In this document: piece by piece, positions 34,701 to 42,496 of the stretch
Numbering within the stretch: the stretch's first letter is position 1
Layout: each line of letters begins with the position of its first letter
DNA from: Prolixibacteraceae bacterium
GTDB taxonomy: Bacteria > Bacteroidota > Bacteroidia > Bacteroidales > Prolixibacteraceae
Assembly: GCA_019459485.1 (NCBI GenBank)
Contig: JAIBEZ010000095.1
Coordinates: forward strand, 18,388-82,387
Direction: 5' to 3'
Length of the DNA: 64,000 nucleotides
The notes under the pieces: generated by a model
What the model was told of the DNA's origin: nothing
Databases searched by the model: none
Seen by the model: the letters and a program-made list of their open reading frames with translations, nothing else
Made by a program: the position numbers and the translations under genes

Positions 34701-37363
34701 GGTTCAAGGACAACAACCCGACCGATACTGTGACACTGTTTTCTAACCAGAAGGGCGACGGGAAAGAAGGTCCAAATCTGATGGATAAAACATTGAGTAT
34801 CTATGCAACGCCTGATGGGAAAATTTGGGTTTCGAGCCAGGGCAATAAAATTGAAGTTGTTACCAACGATTACTTCGACAATTCGTGGCACCATTTTGCC
34901 CTGATCGTCCGACGTCGTGGAAATGTGACTTCGTTCATCGACGGACAGCCGCAGAACGAGAAGGAAAATACGGTTGTTGGCGGCATTGCAGGTGGCAAAA
35001 TGACACTGGGAGCCCGTAAATGGAACAACATAAACGGGACTGGACAGGATCGCTTTTATACCGGCAAACTGGATGAGTTCCGCTTGTGGGATCTGGCTAA
35101 AACCACCACCCAACTTCGGATGGATATGAATTCGAAACTAAAAGGCGATGAAATTGGTTTGATGGTTTACTTTCCGCTTGAAGGATATTACGAAGATGCG
35201 CTGGGCGTAGTTCAACAACAAACTACTTTGGAGAATTTTGTTTCCGATGTAAATGCATTGAATGCATTACCAATTAGCGGAAATGCATTTTCGTTGGATG
35301 CGCCAAACATGAAAGATGTCCGGCCGGTTCAAAGCATCGCGTATGATTTTGTCTCGTCCGAAGATGAAATCATCATCAACCCAAAACCCTATTTATTCCC
35401 TCAACTCGAGAAGAACATCATTGAAATCACTGTTCAGGGCGTAGAAGATAAATACGGCAACCGGATGGCGTCGCCTGTTACCTGGACTGCATACGTGCAA
35501 CGCAACCAGGTACGTTGGGAAGATGAACGCAGAAGTTTCACCAAGGAACTATACAAAACGATGACTTTTGAGTCCACCATTAAAAACACCGGTGGGCAAC
35601 AGATCGGCTTCGAAATTATTGGCCTACCGCCATGGTTATCGGCATCTCCTTCAACCGGAGTGATTAATCCGGAATCGACCCGGGTGATCACCTTCACGAT
35701 CAACCCTGCCATCAACATTGGCGAATACAATGCGGATATTATCCTCCGGACCGAAAATGGTTTTGACGAGAAATTACCGGTCAGTGTAAAGGTTTTCAAA
35801 ACTCCTCCAAACTGGAAAGTAAATCCGACAGCATTTGAACATACCATGAACATGGTTGGCAGAATTAAAATTGAAGGCGTTTTATCAACAGATGTCTTCG
35901 ACATGGTGGCCGCCTTTAAAGAAGGAACCGATTCTATCAGGGGTGTTGCAAACATTCGTTACCTTGAAGATTTGGATTCTTACATGGTGTTCATGAATGT
36001 TTATGGAAATACCAACGGCGAAAAACTCACCTTCAGGATTTGGGATGCCAGTGCAGGTCAGATTCTCGACAAAGTGCTGCCCGACGACGTGGTTTTTGTC
36101 CCGAACGGTGTGAATGGAACTACTACAAATCCGGTGATCTTTACCGCCATCAATTTATTCCGAAGCTATATTCCGCTTGCAGCAGGCTGGAACTGGGTAT
36201 CGTTCAACAAATTGTCGCCCGACCAGAACAACCTGAATACATTTATGGCATCGATCGAATCAAAACCAAATGATCAGATAAAAACACACGGAGGTGGTTT
36301 TAACAACTACGATCCGTTGCTTGGCTGGTCATTCGGAGGAATTGAATCAATCAACAACAATCTGATGTATCAGATTAAAATCAGTAAAACCGACACGCTT
36401 ATTTACAATGGAACTTACATTGAGCCCGAAGCGCATCAGATGACTTTGGCCAACGGATGGAACCACGTAGCGTATATTACTGATTTGCTGATGGATGTTA
36501 ACGAGGCGCTCCGGTTGTACAGTGCGTCTGCAGAGGAAATCATCAAAAGTCAGTATGCTTTTGCAATGTTTGACCCAAGGGTTGGATGGATTGGTACACT
36601 TGAGTTTATGACACCCGGTTTTGGCTACATGATAAAAACCAGCAAAACGGCAAGCTTGAAATATCCGAACACTTCGTTGCTGAAGGATGCGAAGATTGAG
36701 AAACAATCGACACCTCCTTCCGGCTGGTCAGCCAATCTGGTAAAATATGAAGGCAATATGTCGGTGATTGCACGGCTTGAAACAAGTAAATTTCCTGAAG
36801 TGCTTATCAACGATCAAATGGTACTCGGAGCTTTCATCAACAAAGAATGTCACGGATACACTGTGCCGCTCACAAATGCGGGCATTGATTATTCCCCATT
36901 CTTCCTGAATGTAAGCAACGACAAAACCGAGCAGCAGATGCAGTTCAGGTTGTACGACGGACTTTCAGGAAAGACCTATTTGATTGAAGAAACAAAAGTG
37001 TATGCCGAAAATGCAGTTTACGGCTCTACCCTATCTCCGCAGATATTGACACTGAAAGGCCAATATACAGGAGTGAACGGCGAGTTGATTGCAAACGCAA
37101 CACTGAACTGTTATCCGAATCCATTCAATGAAGGTTTGACCATCGATTACAATTTTGCAGGTGGTTTAATGAAACTGGAAATCATGGACCTGACCGGACG
37201 TGTAATCAACAAACTCTTCGAAGGGATTTCAGATCCGGGACTTAAGTCGATTGTTTGGGATGGAAAATCAGGCAACGGGACAGCTGTTTCAGCTGGGATG
37301 TATTACGTCAGGCTAAGCGCCGGAAAATCGGTTGAAACAGTGAAAATTACCAAAAACCGTTAA
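28715..37363 (+). CDS. Giant T9SS surface protein with LamG domains
   Basis: 2882 aa. Signal peptide (1-19), fibronectin-like strand region (~75-165), LamG/concanavalin-like domain (~199-372), carboxypeptidase-regulatory-like domain (~482-552), a long middle part of unknown type, a Gly/Ala-rich hydrophobic stretch (~1342-1399), two further LamG domains (~1757-1950 and ~1962-2159) apparently inserted in a Big_5-like Ig domain, and a BACON-like domain (~2282-2362). Then come a DMVAAF module (~2367-2484), two GWN modules (~2487-2662), a second such module (MVLGAF, ~2669-2786) and a T9SS type A sorting domain (YPNPF near 2796 to the end). LamG domains usually bind glycans or proteins, so a surface adhesin or scaffold is likely. 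The next gene follows after 11 bases. Confidence 0.85.
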   Translation: MKRLLLIILSMGLIYISGAQVLSPVMTGNVTGQKVLSDRKVSFNVGSPIPYLYKGGTSTKLQVGFPYNALYMDRTFPGELFVSKGYFPDQIQLRWEVSNNSALIDHFEIFRKKLNETDSVWVDNVVGTGRKWEDFYAEANEIYQYTVIAIGIPGEQRAGYTNIEGIGFRTPLATITGRVSFTGGNGVKNVVITASTDDKVPAQSLSLSGSSYIEIPQKTNADFSGGFTFQAYLKFSSTADAGIFSKDSNFELNYTSQKFVFKVGSQTVELPYVVPTDKFIHISAVYDGSSAKIYIPIKTLNGQNQLIDSLLSVTSAISNPISANGNSIFLGKVNTTYFNGNIDEVRLWSRAHTKDEILTDFNRYLIGKEDGIYAYLRINEGFGKRIYDIARNGSYFNENHGDFKGGSVSWSSVFPTIDQLGNRGITDKEGNYIIPGVPFLTDGSAYKFTPMLAPHEFDPGYKILFLSENAVVHNNINFTDISSFNVNGSVVYRNTTKGVKGVQILIDGQPVYGPDTREEVTDEQGLFEIQVPIGAHFISLRKDGHSFDLGGRWPYDEAHPDSIIRHDFNQNLTFGKAFSDTTLITVVGRVIGGTSSNTIAFGFGESVNNIGKATITLDHSSSNPELNFDNLGDGLGTSEIAYTIVNKIDPPDIRTTKDIKHFMNRTDIETKIFTSSESGEFVAKLIPEKFVIVDIDVDNDAANDVKNFFGNRVIDLSVNPTLKKEYLVDKDNKKLDSLEYHVKLNYIYQTPPDISVTNKDDTQVFYGEKEILFTNPVNGAQTNIIVADHFKYPVFEMMKNYSPKISVFESYHNFDTGEDTRQSVKEAEIKIINDLAISETQKVYQLKPEMNGEILHSFKVGVPNIAKSVNDGTSFTKTMQINVTVDGNTFAWQPGGEFYRAYIIGQRPKGNNFYTEGPQIPEIILRDPPGSKSSAYIEKGSSYSVSSKFSTNFDNGSGFGAEILLGVEVAAGGGLAGPVIKTDTKNSGKTGLSFSTSINEEGEYVQTYEFSERIETSSDPGVVGSMGDIYIGKSYNYFYGETDYLKIVPYDLATTNGIIALGDSELKNTQFTIGIVDGFIMNPDNSDTYFNYTQAHILNKLLPEIESRRNNLFLTSLRTDGTLKYKSEIAASDLRYGIAHSYKVVATPADTTVYGYYKMTATDSILTYSFRPEKITVEDINKIKNGTIYENDSIRYYNTQIGIWIDAIRLNESEKAIAIKNNVLEQNISFDGAVGSISRKELQTISYNSEESRTKNMHFGAQGSVGFTFNSTGVIATGEISISHSLGVSSGESSTQTMEYGYTLEDGNVGDYYSINVFRRKDNGVYKATDLQETKTSMPIGFDFSSLGAGVALVGGGIAVAASASYSAGGGIPIVAGAAVMAVAAGLSYIPYVSFLDKVKEEGALFKPGDIRVSSFDISSPIFSTLGGQTMCPYEGTEQTFFYKENDKNIVLHKATLQREKPEITAEPVEIFNVPSTEAALFNVKLTNNTESGDDQWYALIVDERTNQKGALVLIDGEFSQKLIYVPANTTVTKLVTVQPSNPSVMDFENIGLILHSVCQFDPTDFIAEISDTVSISAHFQPACTNAEILEPLNNWVVNVRDQDTLTVRIGNYNLAHQSFQSLRFEYKASSGNIWVPVKYFVNDPLLANTDEIADTILINDQTFVSFDWDMTNMNDRSYDMRVVSTCTDFSENESVILTGILDGQRPQVFGTPQPADGILNVDENISLRFNEPIEGGLLNQFNFDVKGTLNYYLLKHEAYLRFNGSTDYASIQEGLAFNNKSFTIEFWVKPIDYGNSVIFSQGNDPATSLEIGLNDGFKTYFKIGNLNYEVPFQFSPTVPSEAWQHLAYVFDYETGDVFIYQNDKIILEVRGASVTYNNSGKIYIGKSSVTGAGYFEGSIHELRIWSKFLSLGEVYARQYTALSGNEVSLYGYWPMDEAFGKLAIDKAANRHMEIVVPWGVYPGGSSWDFSGNNFLEFNTGYFAIIPEMDYTLEFWFKDNNPTDTVTLFSNQKGDGKEGPNLMDKTLSIYATPDGKIWVSSQGNKIEVVTNDYFDNSWHHFALIVRRRGNVTSFIDGQPQNEKENTVVGGIAGGKMTLGARKWNNINGTGQDRFYTGKLDEFRLWDLAKTTTQLRMDMNSKLKGDEIGLMVYFPLEGYYEDALGVVQQQTTLENFVSDVNALNALPISGNAFSLDAPNMKDVRPVQSIAYDFVSSEDEIIINPKPYLFPQLEKNIIEITVQGVEDKYGNRMASPVTWTAYVQRNQVRWEDERRSFTKELYKTMTFESTIKNTGGQQIGFEIIGLPPWLSASPSTGVINPESTRVITFTINPAINIGEYNADIILRTENGFDEKLPVSVKVFKTPPNWKVNPTAFEHTMNMVGRIKIEGVLSTDVFDMVAAFKEGTDSIRGVANIRYLEDLDSYMVFMNVYGNTNGEKLTFRIWDASAGQILDKVLPDDVVFVPNGVNGTTTNPVIFTAINLFRSYIPLAAGWNWVSFNKLSPDQNNLNTFMASIESKPNDQIKTHGGGFNNYDPLLGWSFGGIESINNNLMYQIKISKTDTLIYNGTYIEPEAHQMTLANGWNHVAYITDLLMDVNEALRLYSASAEEIIKSQYAFAMFDPRVGWIGTLEFMTPGFGYMIKTSKTASLKYPNTSLLKDAKIEKQSTPPSGWSANLVKYEGNMSVIARLETSKFPEVLINDQMVLGAFINKECHGYTVPLTNAGIDYSPFFLNVSNDKTEQQMQFRLYDGLSGKTYLIEETKVYAENAVYGSTLSPQILTLKGQYTGVNGELIANATLNCYPNPFNEGLTIDYNFAGGLMKLEIMDLTGRVINKLFEGISDPGLKSIVWDGKSGNGTAVSAGMYYVRLSAGKSVETVKITKNR

Positions 37364-37374
37364 AACTGAAAGTT

Positions 37375-39819
37375 ATGAAGACAAGTAGATTTATAAAAAT
37401 AGCTTTAGCAGGTTTTATTTCCTGTCTGACATTTATTGTACAAGCGCAGCCAACCTGGAGTTTTGATTCACACGAATTCCTGTATTCGATGACCATTACC
37501 GGGAAACTTCATTTTGAAGGATCTGACTCCAAAGATGTGAACGACATGGTCGGCGCATTTATCAATGGCGAATGTCGCGGCATCGCAAACGTGAAATATA
37601 TTGAATCGGTAGATGAATATTTCGTATTCCTGATGGTGTACAGCAATGCCCCTATCGATGACATTGCATTCCGTGTGTTCGATAAAAGTGAAAATTTGGA
37701 AATCGCGGCGAAAGAAACTGCCAAGTTCTCGGTCAACGGGAACCTTGGCACTTCACTTAGTCCATTTATGATTACCGCAGCCAATGTAAATGTTGCACCA
37801 ACAAGCATCAACCTTTCAAATGTTGTGACACCGGCATTGGCAGTGGCAAATACAATTATCGCCACTATCAACGCGGTTGACCCGAATGCTGGCGACAGCC
37901 ATACATATAGCCTTGTGTGGGGAAACGGAACAAACGATCTGGATAACTGGAGATTTATAATTGATGGCAACAAGCTGAAAAGCAAAGGCGAAATTTATTT
38001 CCGAAAGGATGATAAATTCAATATTCTGATAAAAGCATCAGATCAGGGTGGAGCATCGGTAACGATCCCATTGTCGGTTGCAACAAAGGATGAAGCCATT
38101 CTCAGCAGCGAAAAACAGTTACTGAGTTTTGCAATCAACCAGCAAGTTGGCGCGACCATTTTTACTGGAACTGATGTTTTTGTCAAACAACACTGGAGTG
38201 CAGACCTCGCTGCGGTTGTTACGACATTTACTATTTCTCCCTACGCAAAAGCTTTCATTAACTACATCGAAAGAGCCGGTGGATCGACTTCCATTGACTT
38301 TACAAAACCTGTTTCGTTTATTGTTGAAGCAGCCGACAAAAGCAGTACAACTTATACGATACATATTGAAGTCAGCAATGATATCCCAAGCGACCTACTT
38401 CTGTCGAACAGTAAAGTGGACGAAAATATGGGTTCAGCATTGGTCGGTAATTTTAGTACTGTTACCGAAAACCCAAATGAGTCACACGTTTACAGTCTGA
38501 TTGAAGAACCTGGAACTGATTATGCCCTTTTCAAAACAGAAGGCGACAAACTCATGACGGCGCTGGCACTTGATTATGAAACGCGAAGCGCCTACCTGAT
38601 AAAAGCGCGTGCTGACGATCAGAAAGGTGGAACTGTTGACAAGTTATTTACTATTTCATTGATCGGCAAAAACGATGCACCTACAAATATTTCCCTGTCG
38701 CAGAACACTTTCGATCCGAATTCGGCAGCAAATACAATTATCGGCGAACTCACTGCCGAAGATCAGGATGCAGGTGATGCGCATGTTTTCAGTCTGATAA
38801 CAGGAAATGCTGTTAACGACGATGGCAACAGCCTTGTAAAAATCAATGGTAATAAATTGTTACTTGCCGAACCGTTTAATGATCCTTCAAGATCGAGCTG
38901 GAACATTTTGGTCAGGGTTACAGATAAATTGGGTGCCGGATATGAAAAGAGCCTGACTTTAAAAACGCAGGATTCAAATCAGTTGCCGGTATTTATGAGC
39001 AAACCTGCCAATTTCGTCATGCAGAACGACGTTTATGTTTACGCCATTGAAGCCATCGACAAAGATGGAGACCCTGTATCGTTAAGTTTTGAAAACCTGC
39101 CGGGCTGGATTACTTTCTATCCTGATTTGAACCTTCTTTCAGGAAGTCCGGGAAACAATGAAGTCGGGATCCATAACTTTACTGTAATTGGCAGTGACGC
39201 AGAAACATCGGTATCTCAAAAAATTACCTTAATGGTTTTAAATATCAACGATCCGCCTGAAATTAATTACTTTTTGAGTGATCAGGTGTTTGTAACGAAC
39301 AAGGTAAATCAGTTTGTTATTCCTGCCGATTGTTTTGTTGATCCGGATGTCGGGGATAAACTTTCGTACTCAGTTTCGATGGGCAACAATTCAGCCATCC
39401 CGGCGTGGCTGACATTTGATCCTGTTACGGGAACACTTAAAGGCACCCCACCAAATCAGTCCGCCGGAATTCATCAAATAAAATTGGTAGCGTCTGATCA
39501 GAAACTGGCAAAAGAATGGATGGTTTTTAACCTGAACGTAACGTTTCCTACTGCAATTTCAGAAATAGGGAATACTGAAAAATTCATCGTGTACCCCAAT
39601 CCTTTTGCCGATATTATTCATTTAAGTTTTCCTGAAAGCCTGAATCATTCAAAATTAAAGGTGAGGTTAACTGATGTGAATGGCAGGATGGTGAAAAATG
39701 TTGAACCAATTGAAGTCAATTCAAAAAGCGTTAACCTTGGGGATTTGCCTTCAGGAATTTACTTTATCGTTATTCAAAGTGAAAAATCTACGTTTACCGA
39801 AAAAATCATAAAAAGGTAA
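37375..39819 (+). CDS. T9SS surface protein with cadherin-like and He_PIG domains
   Basis: 814 aa. Signal peptide to about residue 24, then a DMVGAF module (about 24-136), which matches those in the neighbouring giant proteins. A cadherin-like domain (~140-240), a DUF5018-like beta domain (~241-340), two more cadherin-like domains (~341-440, ~441-535; PTNISLSQN and EDQDAGDAH patterns), two putative Ig (He_PIG) domains with LPGWITF and IPAWLTF (~538-730), and a T9SS type A sorting domain from YPNPFAD near 740. Cadherin-like and He_PIG domains bind carbohydrate or protein, often with calcium. The 11-base gap to the LamG gene implies one operon, which ends at a hairpin at 39878-39942. Confidence 0.84.
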   Translation: MKTSRFIKIALAGFISCLTFIVQAQPTWSFDSHEFLYSMTITGKLHFEGSDSKDVNDMVGAFINGECRGIANVKYIESVDEYFVFLMVYSNAPIDDIAFRVFDKSENLEIAAKETAKFSVNGNLGTSLSPFMITAANVNVAPTSINLSNVVTPALAVANTIIATINAVDPNAGDSHTYSLVWGNGTNDLDNWRFIIDGNKLKSKGEIYFRKDDKFNILIKASDQGGASVTIPLSVATKDEAILSSEKQLLSFAINQQVGATIFTGTDVFVKQHWSADLAAVVTTFTISPYAKAFINYIERAGGSTSIDFTKPVSFIVEAADKSSTTYTIHIEVSNDIPSDLLLSNSKVDENMGSALVGNFSTVTENPNESHVYSLIEEPGTDYALFKTEGDKLMTALALDYETRSAYLIKARADDQKGGTVDKLFTISLIGKNDAPTNISLSQNTFDPNSAANTIIGELTAEDQDAGDAHVFSLITGNAVNDDGNSLVKINGNKLLLAEPFNDPSRSSWNILVRVTDKLGAGYEKSLTLKTQDSNQLPVFMSKPANFVMQNDVYVYAIEAIDKDGDPVSLSFENLPGWITFYPDLNLLSGSPGNNEVGIHNFTVIGSDAETSVSQKITLMVLNINDPPEINYFLSDQVFVTNKVNQFVIPADCFVDPDVGDKLSYSVSMGNNSAIPAWLTFDPVTGTLKGTPPNQSAGIHQIKLVASDQKLAKEWMVFNLNVTFPTAISEIGNTEKFIVYPNPFADIIHLSFPESLNHSKLKVRLTDVNGRMVKNVEPIEVNSKSVNLGDLPSGIYFIVIQSEKSTFTEKIIKR

Positions 39820-39877
39820 ACCGACTTTTAATGAGACTGTTTGAAATGAGTATTGCACAATGCATGAAAGTTTCCCG

Positions 39878-39942
39878 CCACGGATTTCGTAGATTGACAC
39901 TGATTTATTATCAGGAAAATTTGTGGAATCCGTGGTTTTTTT
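39878..39942 (+). terminator. Hairpin terminator after the cadherin-like gene
   Basis: CCACGGATT (39878-39886) and AATCCGTGG (39927-39935) form a perfect 9-bp stem with a 40-base loop, then TTTTTTT. The long loop makes it less certain. It separates the LamG/cadherin operon from the DUF1080 gene. Confidence 0.5.
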
Positions 39943-39988
39943 GATTTAAAATACAACAGCCGGTGTTAGGATTGCCAATCCAAATCCC

Positions 39989-39996
39989 TACTTTTG
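39989..39996 (+). promoter_or_regulatory. Candidate -7 box for the DUF1080 gene
   Basis: TACTTTTG fits TAnnTTTG and lies 65 bases before the ATG at 40061. The -33 site is not clear. Confidence 0.4.
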
Positions 39997-40060
39997 CTGA
40001 CTGTAATACCTAAACACAAATAAATCATTCGTCCCCACCAGGGATATTAAAAAATCAATC

Positions 40061-40798
40061 ATGAAGAAAAACATTTTTATGACTTTGTCATTGGCAGTTG
40101 CATTACTGATTGCGCTGCCCGGGTTTTCACAAACAGTGAACAAACTATCAAAAAAAGAGAAAAAGGAAGGCTGGACCTTGTTATTTAACGGTCAGAATTT
40201 CGATGGCTGGCGCCAATGTAACGGCACAGCGATGCCTGCAAACTGGGTAATTGAAGAAGATGCGATGAAAGTGTTGATTGGTGAAGGAAAAAATCCCGGA
40301 CAGGGAGCCAATGGCGACATTCTTTATCCGGGCAAAAAATTCAAAAACTTCGAACTTTCGATCGACTGGAAAGCCAGCAAAGCAGCCAATTCAGGAATTT
40401 TCTACAATGTGCGCGAAGTTCCGGGAAAACCAATTTATTACGCCGCTCCTGAAGTTCAGGTACTCGACAACGTAGATGCATCCGACAACAAAATTGACAG
40501 CCACCTGGCCGGTTCATTGTACGACATGCTTCCTGCCGATCCGAAAACAGTTAAACCTGTTGGCGAATGGAATACAATCGTTATCAAAGTAAAAGATGGT
40601 CAGGTTACCCACATCCAAAACGGTGTAAAAGTGGTAAGCTACACTTTATGGACTCCTGAATGGGATGCACTTGTTAACAACAGCAAATTCAAAACATTCC
40701 CCGGATTTACCGAAGGAATTGCAAAAGAAGGTTACATCGGCCTTCAGGATCATGGTTACCCGGTTTGGTTCCGTAACATCAAAATCCGCGAACTTTAA
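40061..40798 (+). CDS. DUF1080 (3-keto-disaccharide hydrolase-like) protein
   Basis: 245 aa. Signal peptide (MKKNIFMTLSLAVALLIALP, cut near residue 24 after GFSQ). The mature part is one DUF1080 domain with a concanavalin-like fold: GWTLLFNGQNFDGW near 38-51, GDILYPGKKFKNFEL near 86-100, SGIFYNVRE near 112-120, and a C-terminal YIGLQDHG..VWFRNIKIREL. Members hydrolyse 3-keto-glycosides in the periplasm or on the surface; related Bacteroidota enzymes work with Gfo/Idh oxidoreductases and TIM-barrel isomerases such as those at 14392 and 26385. It has its own promoter box and terminator, so it is an independent unit inside the T9SS island and carries no sorting domain. Confidence 0.9.
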   Translation: MKKNIFMTLSLAVALLIALPGFSQTVNKLSKKEKKEGWTLLFNGQNFDGWRQCNGTAMPANWVIEEDAMKVLIGEGKNPGQGANGDILYPGKKFKNFELSIDWKASKAANSGIFYNVREVPGKPIYYAAPEVQVLDNVDASDNKIDSHLAGSLYDMLPADPKTVKPVGEWNTIVIKVKDGQVTHIQNGVKVVSYTLWTPEWDALVNNSKFKTFPGFTEGIAKEGYIGLQDHGYPVWFRNIKIREL

Positions 40799-41100
40799 TA
40801 TCCGGACGAAACTTCCGAACGACTTATTGCAAAGCATATTGCAAAATATTACAAAACAAAAACATTGACAAAAGGGAACAATCCGAAAGGCTTGTTCCCT
40901 TTTGTTTTTCGCACCAAATACTGTTATTAAAATCGATTTCTATTAATGACCAGCAATATTTTACACTTTAAATGAAACAATAAATCCCTAAATTTTGTAT
41001 TTTTATTGATGTTGCAGATTGATTTATCTACACTAAAACTAAAATTCAATTACGCTGTTCTTGTAAAGTAGTATTGAAGTAAATTAATTATTGCTGAATC
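40799..41100. other. Intergenic region with terminator
   Basis: 302 bases. The left part is the terminator of the DUF1080 gene. The remainder is AT-rich leader of the next gene, with the 12-mer TAAAGTAGTATT (41063-41074) that recurs ahead of the beta-helix gene. No promoter with good spacing was found. Confidence 0.5.
40868..40909 (+). terminator. Strong rho-independent terminator
   Basis: A stem of about 14 bp, ACAAAAGGGAACAA with TTGTTCCCTTTTGT, ten-base loop, then TTTTC. It ends the DUF1080 gene. Confidence 0.87.
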
Positions 41101-41952
41101 ATGTTCCAAATGCTAATTTTTAAAATCAGAAATACAGCTTTATTCCGCGAAATCGAAAAGTTTGCTGGCATATCTTTGATATTGATTTTTGGAATCGTGA
41201 CCATAGACGGATTCTCAGTAAATGAAAAAACACACCTTTTACCTGAATTATCAGTTCTGAATAAAAATTCCAGCTCCGGCGAAACAATTCTTCTAAATTC
41301 CGGATATTTTCAGTTGGCATACACTGGCAATGGAATTGACCACATGAACATCAATCTTGTTAATTTGAATTCGGGAGGGATAATAATTGGTGATGAAATT
41401 GGTGTATTTGACGGTGATATTTGCGCCGGAGTTGCTGTCATTATGGAAAAACACCTGATTGACAACAGTATCAGTATTCCGGCATCGGCCAATGATGGAA
41501 CAGAAAACAATAAAAATGGGTACATCCCGGGACATAAAATCACACTAAAATTATACAGGAACAAAACTGTTTACAAACTGTACTTTCAAGCAGTTAATAA
41601 CACCAACGATGTTTTTGAAAAATGGGAATCCATGTTTGCGTCAGTTGACTTCTCTAAGTCAACCGGACAATCCCAACTTGAAAATCAAACAGGAATCAAA
41701 TTGTATCCAAACCCATTCGTAAAATCTGTAAGAATAGAGATTAACTTACCTCAAAAACAACCCTTAACAGTTGAAATATTTAACATGAGCGGGCAACTTA
41801 TCAGAACCCTTTACAAAGGTGATGCTGAAAGACAAACAACGCTCATATGGGACGGAAGAGACAGTAGCGGTAGCAAAGTCACTTCAGGAATTTATTTGTG
41901 CCGCTCGAATCAGAAAATCGTAAAAATCAACTATCAAGCTTCCTCTGAATAG
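41101..41952 (+). CDS. Short T9SS protein with DEIGVFDG module
   Basis: 283 aa. Residues 1-38 look like a long, partly basic leader with a hydrophobic core (about 23-37, ISLILIFGIVTIDGF), so a downstream start or an extended signal peptide is possible. Residues about 68-185 form the module with GNGIDHMNINLVNL, GDEIGVFDGDICAGVAV near 96-112 and IPGHKITLKL further on. The sorting domain begins with YPNPFVK near 201 and runs to the end (IWDGRDSSGSKVTSGIYLC). It is almost a minimal copy of the end of the 3325-aa protein, so it may be an ancestral building block or a decoy/anchor. No enzymatic motif. Confidence 0.82.
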   Translation: MFQMLIFKIRNTALFREIEKFAGISLILIFGIVTIDGFSVNEKTHLLPELSVLNKNSSSGETILLNSGYFQLAYTGNGIDHMNINLVNLNSGGIIIGDEIGVFDGDICAGVAVIMEKHLIDNSISIPASANDGTENNKNGYIPGHKITLKLYRNKTVYKLYFQAVNNTNDVFEKWESMFASVDFSKSTGQSQLENQTGIKLYPNPFVKSVRIEINLPQKQPLTVEIFNMSGQLIRTLYKGDAERQTTLIWDGRDSSGSKVTSGIYLCRSNQKIVKINYQASSE

Positions 41953-42496
41953 GATAAGCTACTATCCCAGGCTGATATTATTTTGTGTCAATTCAAAAAA
42001 AAAACCTTCTTCAAGTATATTTTTTTGAAAAACGAATATGAAAATTTTGTAAATTTATTTGCAATTTAAATTTTGAGGCAATTGATCATTCCCGACCGAT
42101 CAAAAATTTATTTGTAATTGAGATATTAAAGTTTTATATTTGATTACAAGAAAAAAAGAGCCTTAAATCTGAAAATAAAAAAGGCTTATTTATTCTCGAT
42201 TTGTCAGAAGGTAAAAACTGAGTGACTTCAAAGATTTGAGCTGATTCCCGATAAGATGTATAGCATCTTATACTGCCACGAGAATTATACCGAACTGACA
42301 ATAATATACATAATTTATGTCTGAATAAAAATTTCTTAGGATATGGATCTCCTGTAGAGAAATACAACTGATATGACCGACTTCGATGCAGAAAAGGAAG
42401 GTTCTCCATAAAGTAGTATTTTCTGATGCATGTGAAGTTTTTCAATTTCTGTATAAAAATTTATTAATGCTCAATCATAAATTAAACTTTACGAAT
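41953..42496. other. Long leader region of the beta-helix gene
   Basis: 544 bases without a supportable gene; reading frames inside it lack coding features. It contains a well-spaced promoter (42111-42142), about 350 bases of transcribed leader, a small hairpin ATAAGATG-TATAG-CATCTTAT (42251-42271), a possible longer-range pairing of ATTCTCG (42192-42198) with CGAGAAT (42279-42285) around it, and the 12-mer TAAAGTAGTATT (42409-42420). No known riboswitch class was recognised. Confidence 0.55.
42111..42142 (+). promoter_or_regulatory. Consensus Bacteroidota promoter
   Basis: TTTG (42111-42114) and TATATTTG (42135-42142) with exactly 20 bases between, matching the -33/-7 consensus TTTG-N19-21-TAnnTTTG. 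The start of transcription would be near 42149, about 350 bases before the ATG of the beta-helix gene. Confidence 0.72.

Noticed and set aside
42134..42445. Minus-strand frame of 103 codons in the leader of the beta-helix gene
   Set aside because: It overlaps the consensus plus-strand promoter and leader, has no recognisable motif, and starts and ends without signals.
42150..42496. TPP or c-di-GMP riboswitch in the leader
   Set aside because: The conserved cores of these classes were not found; only generic hairpins were seen.
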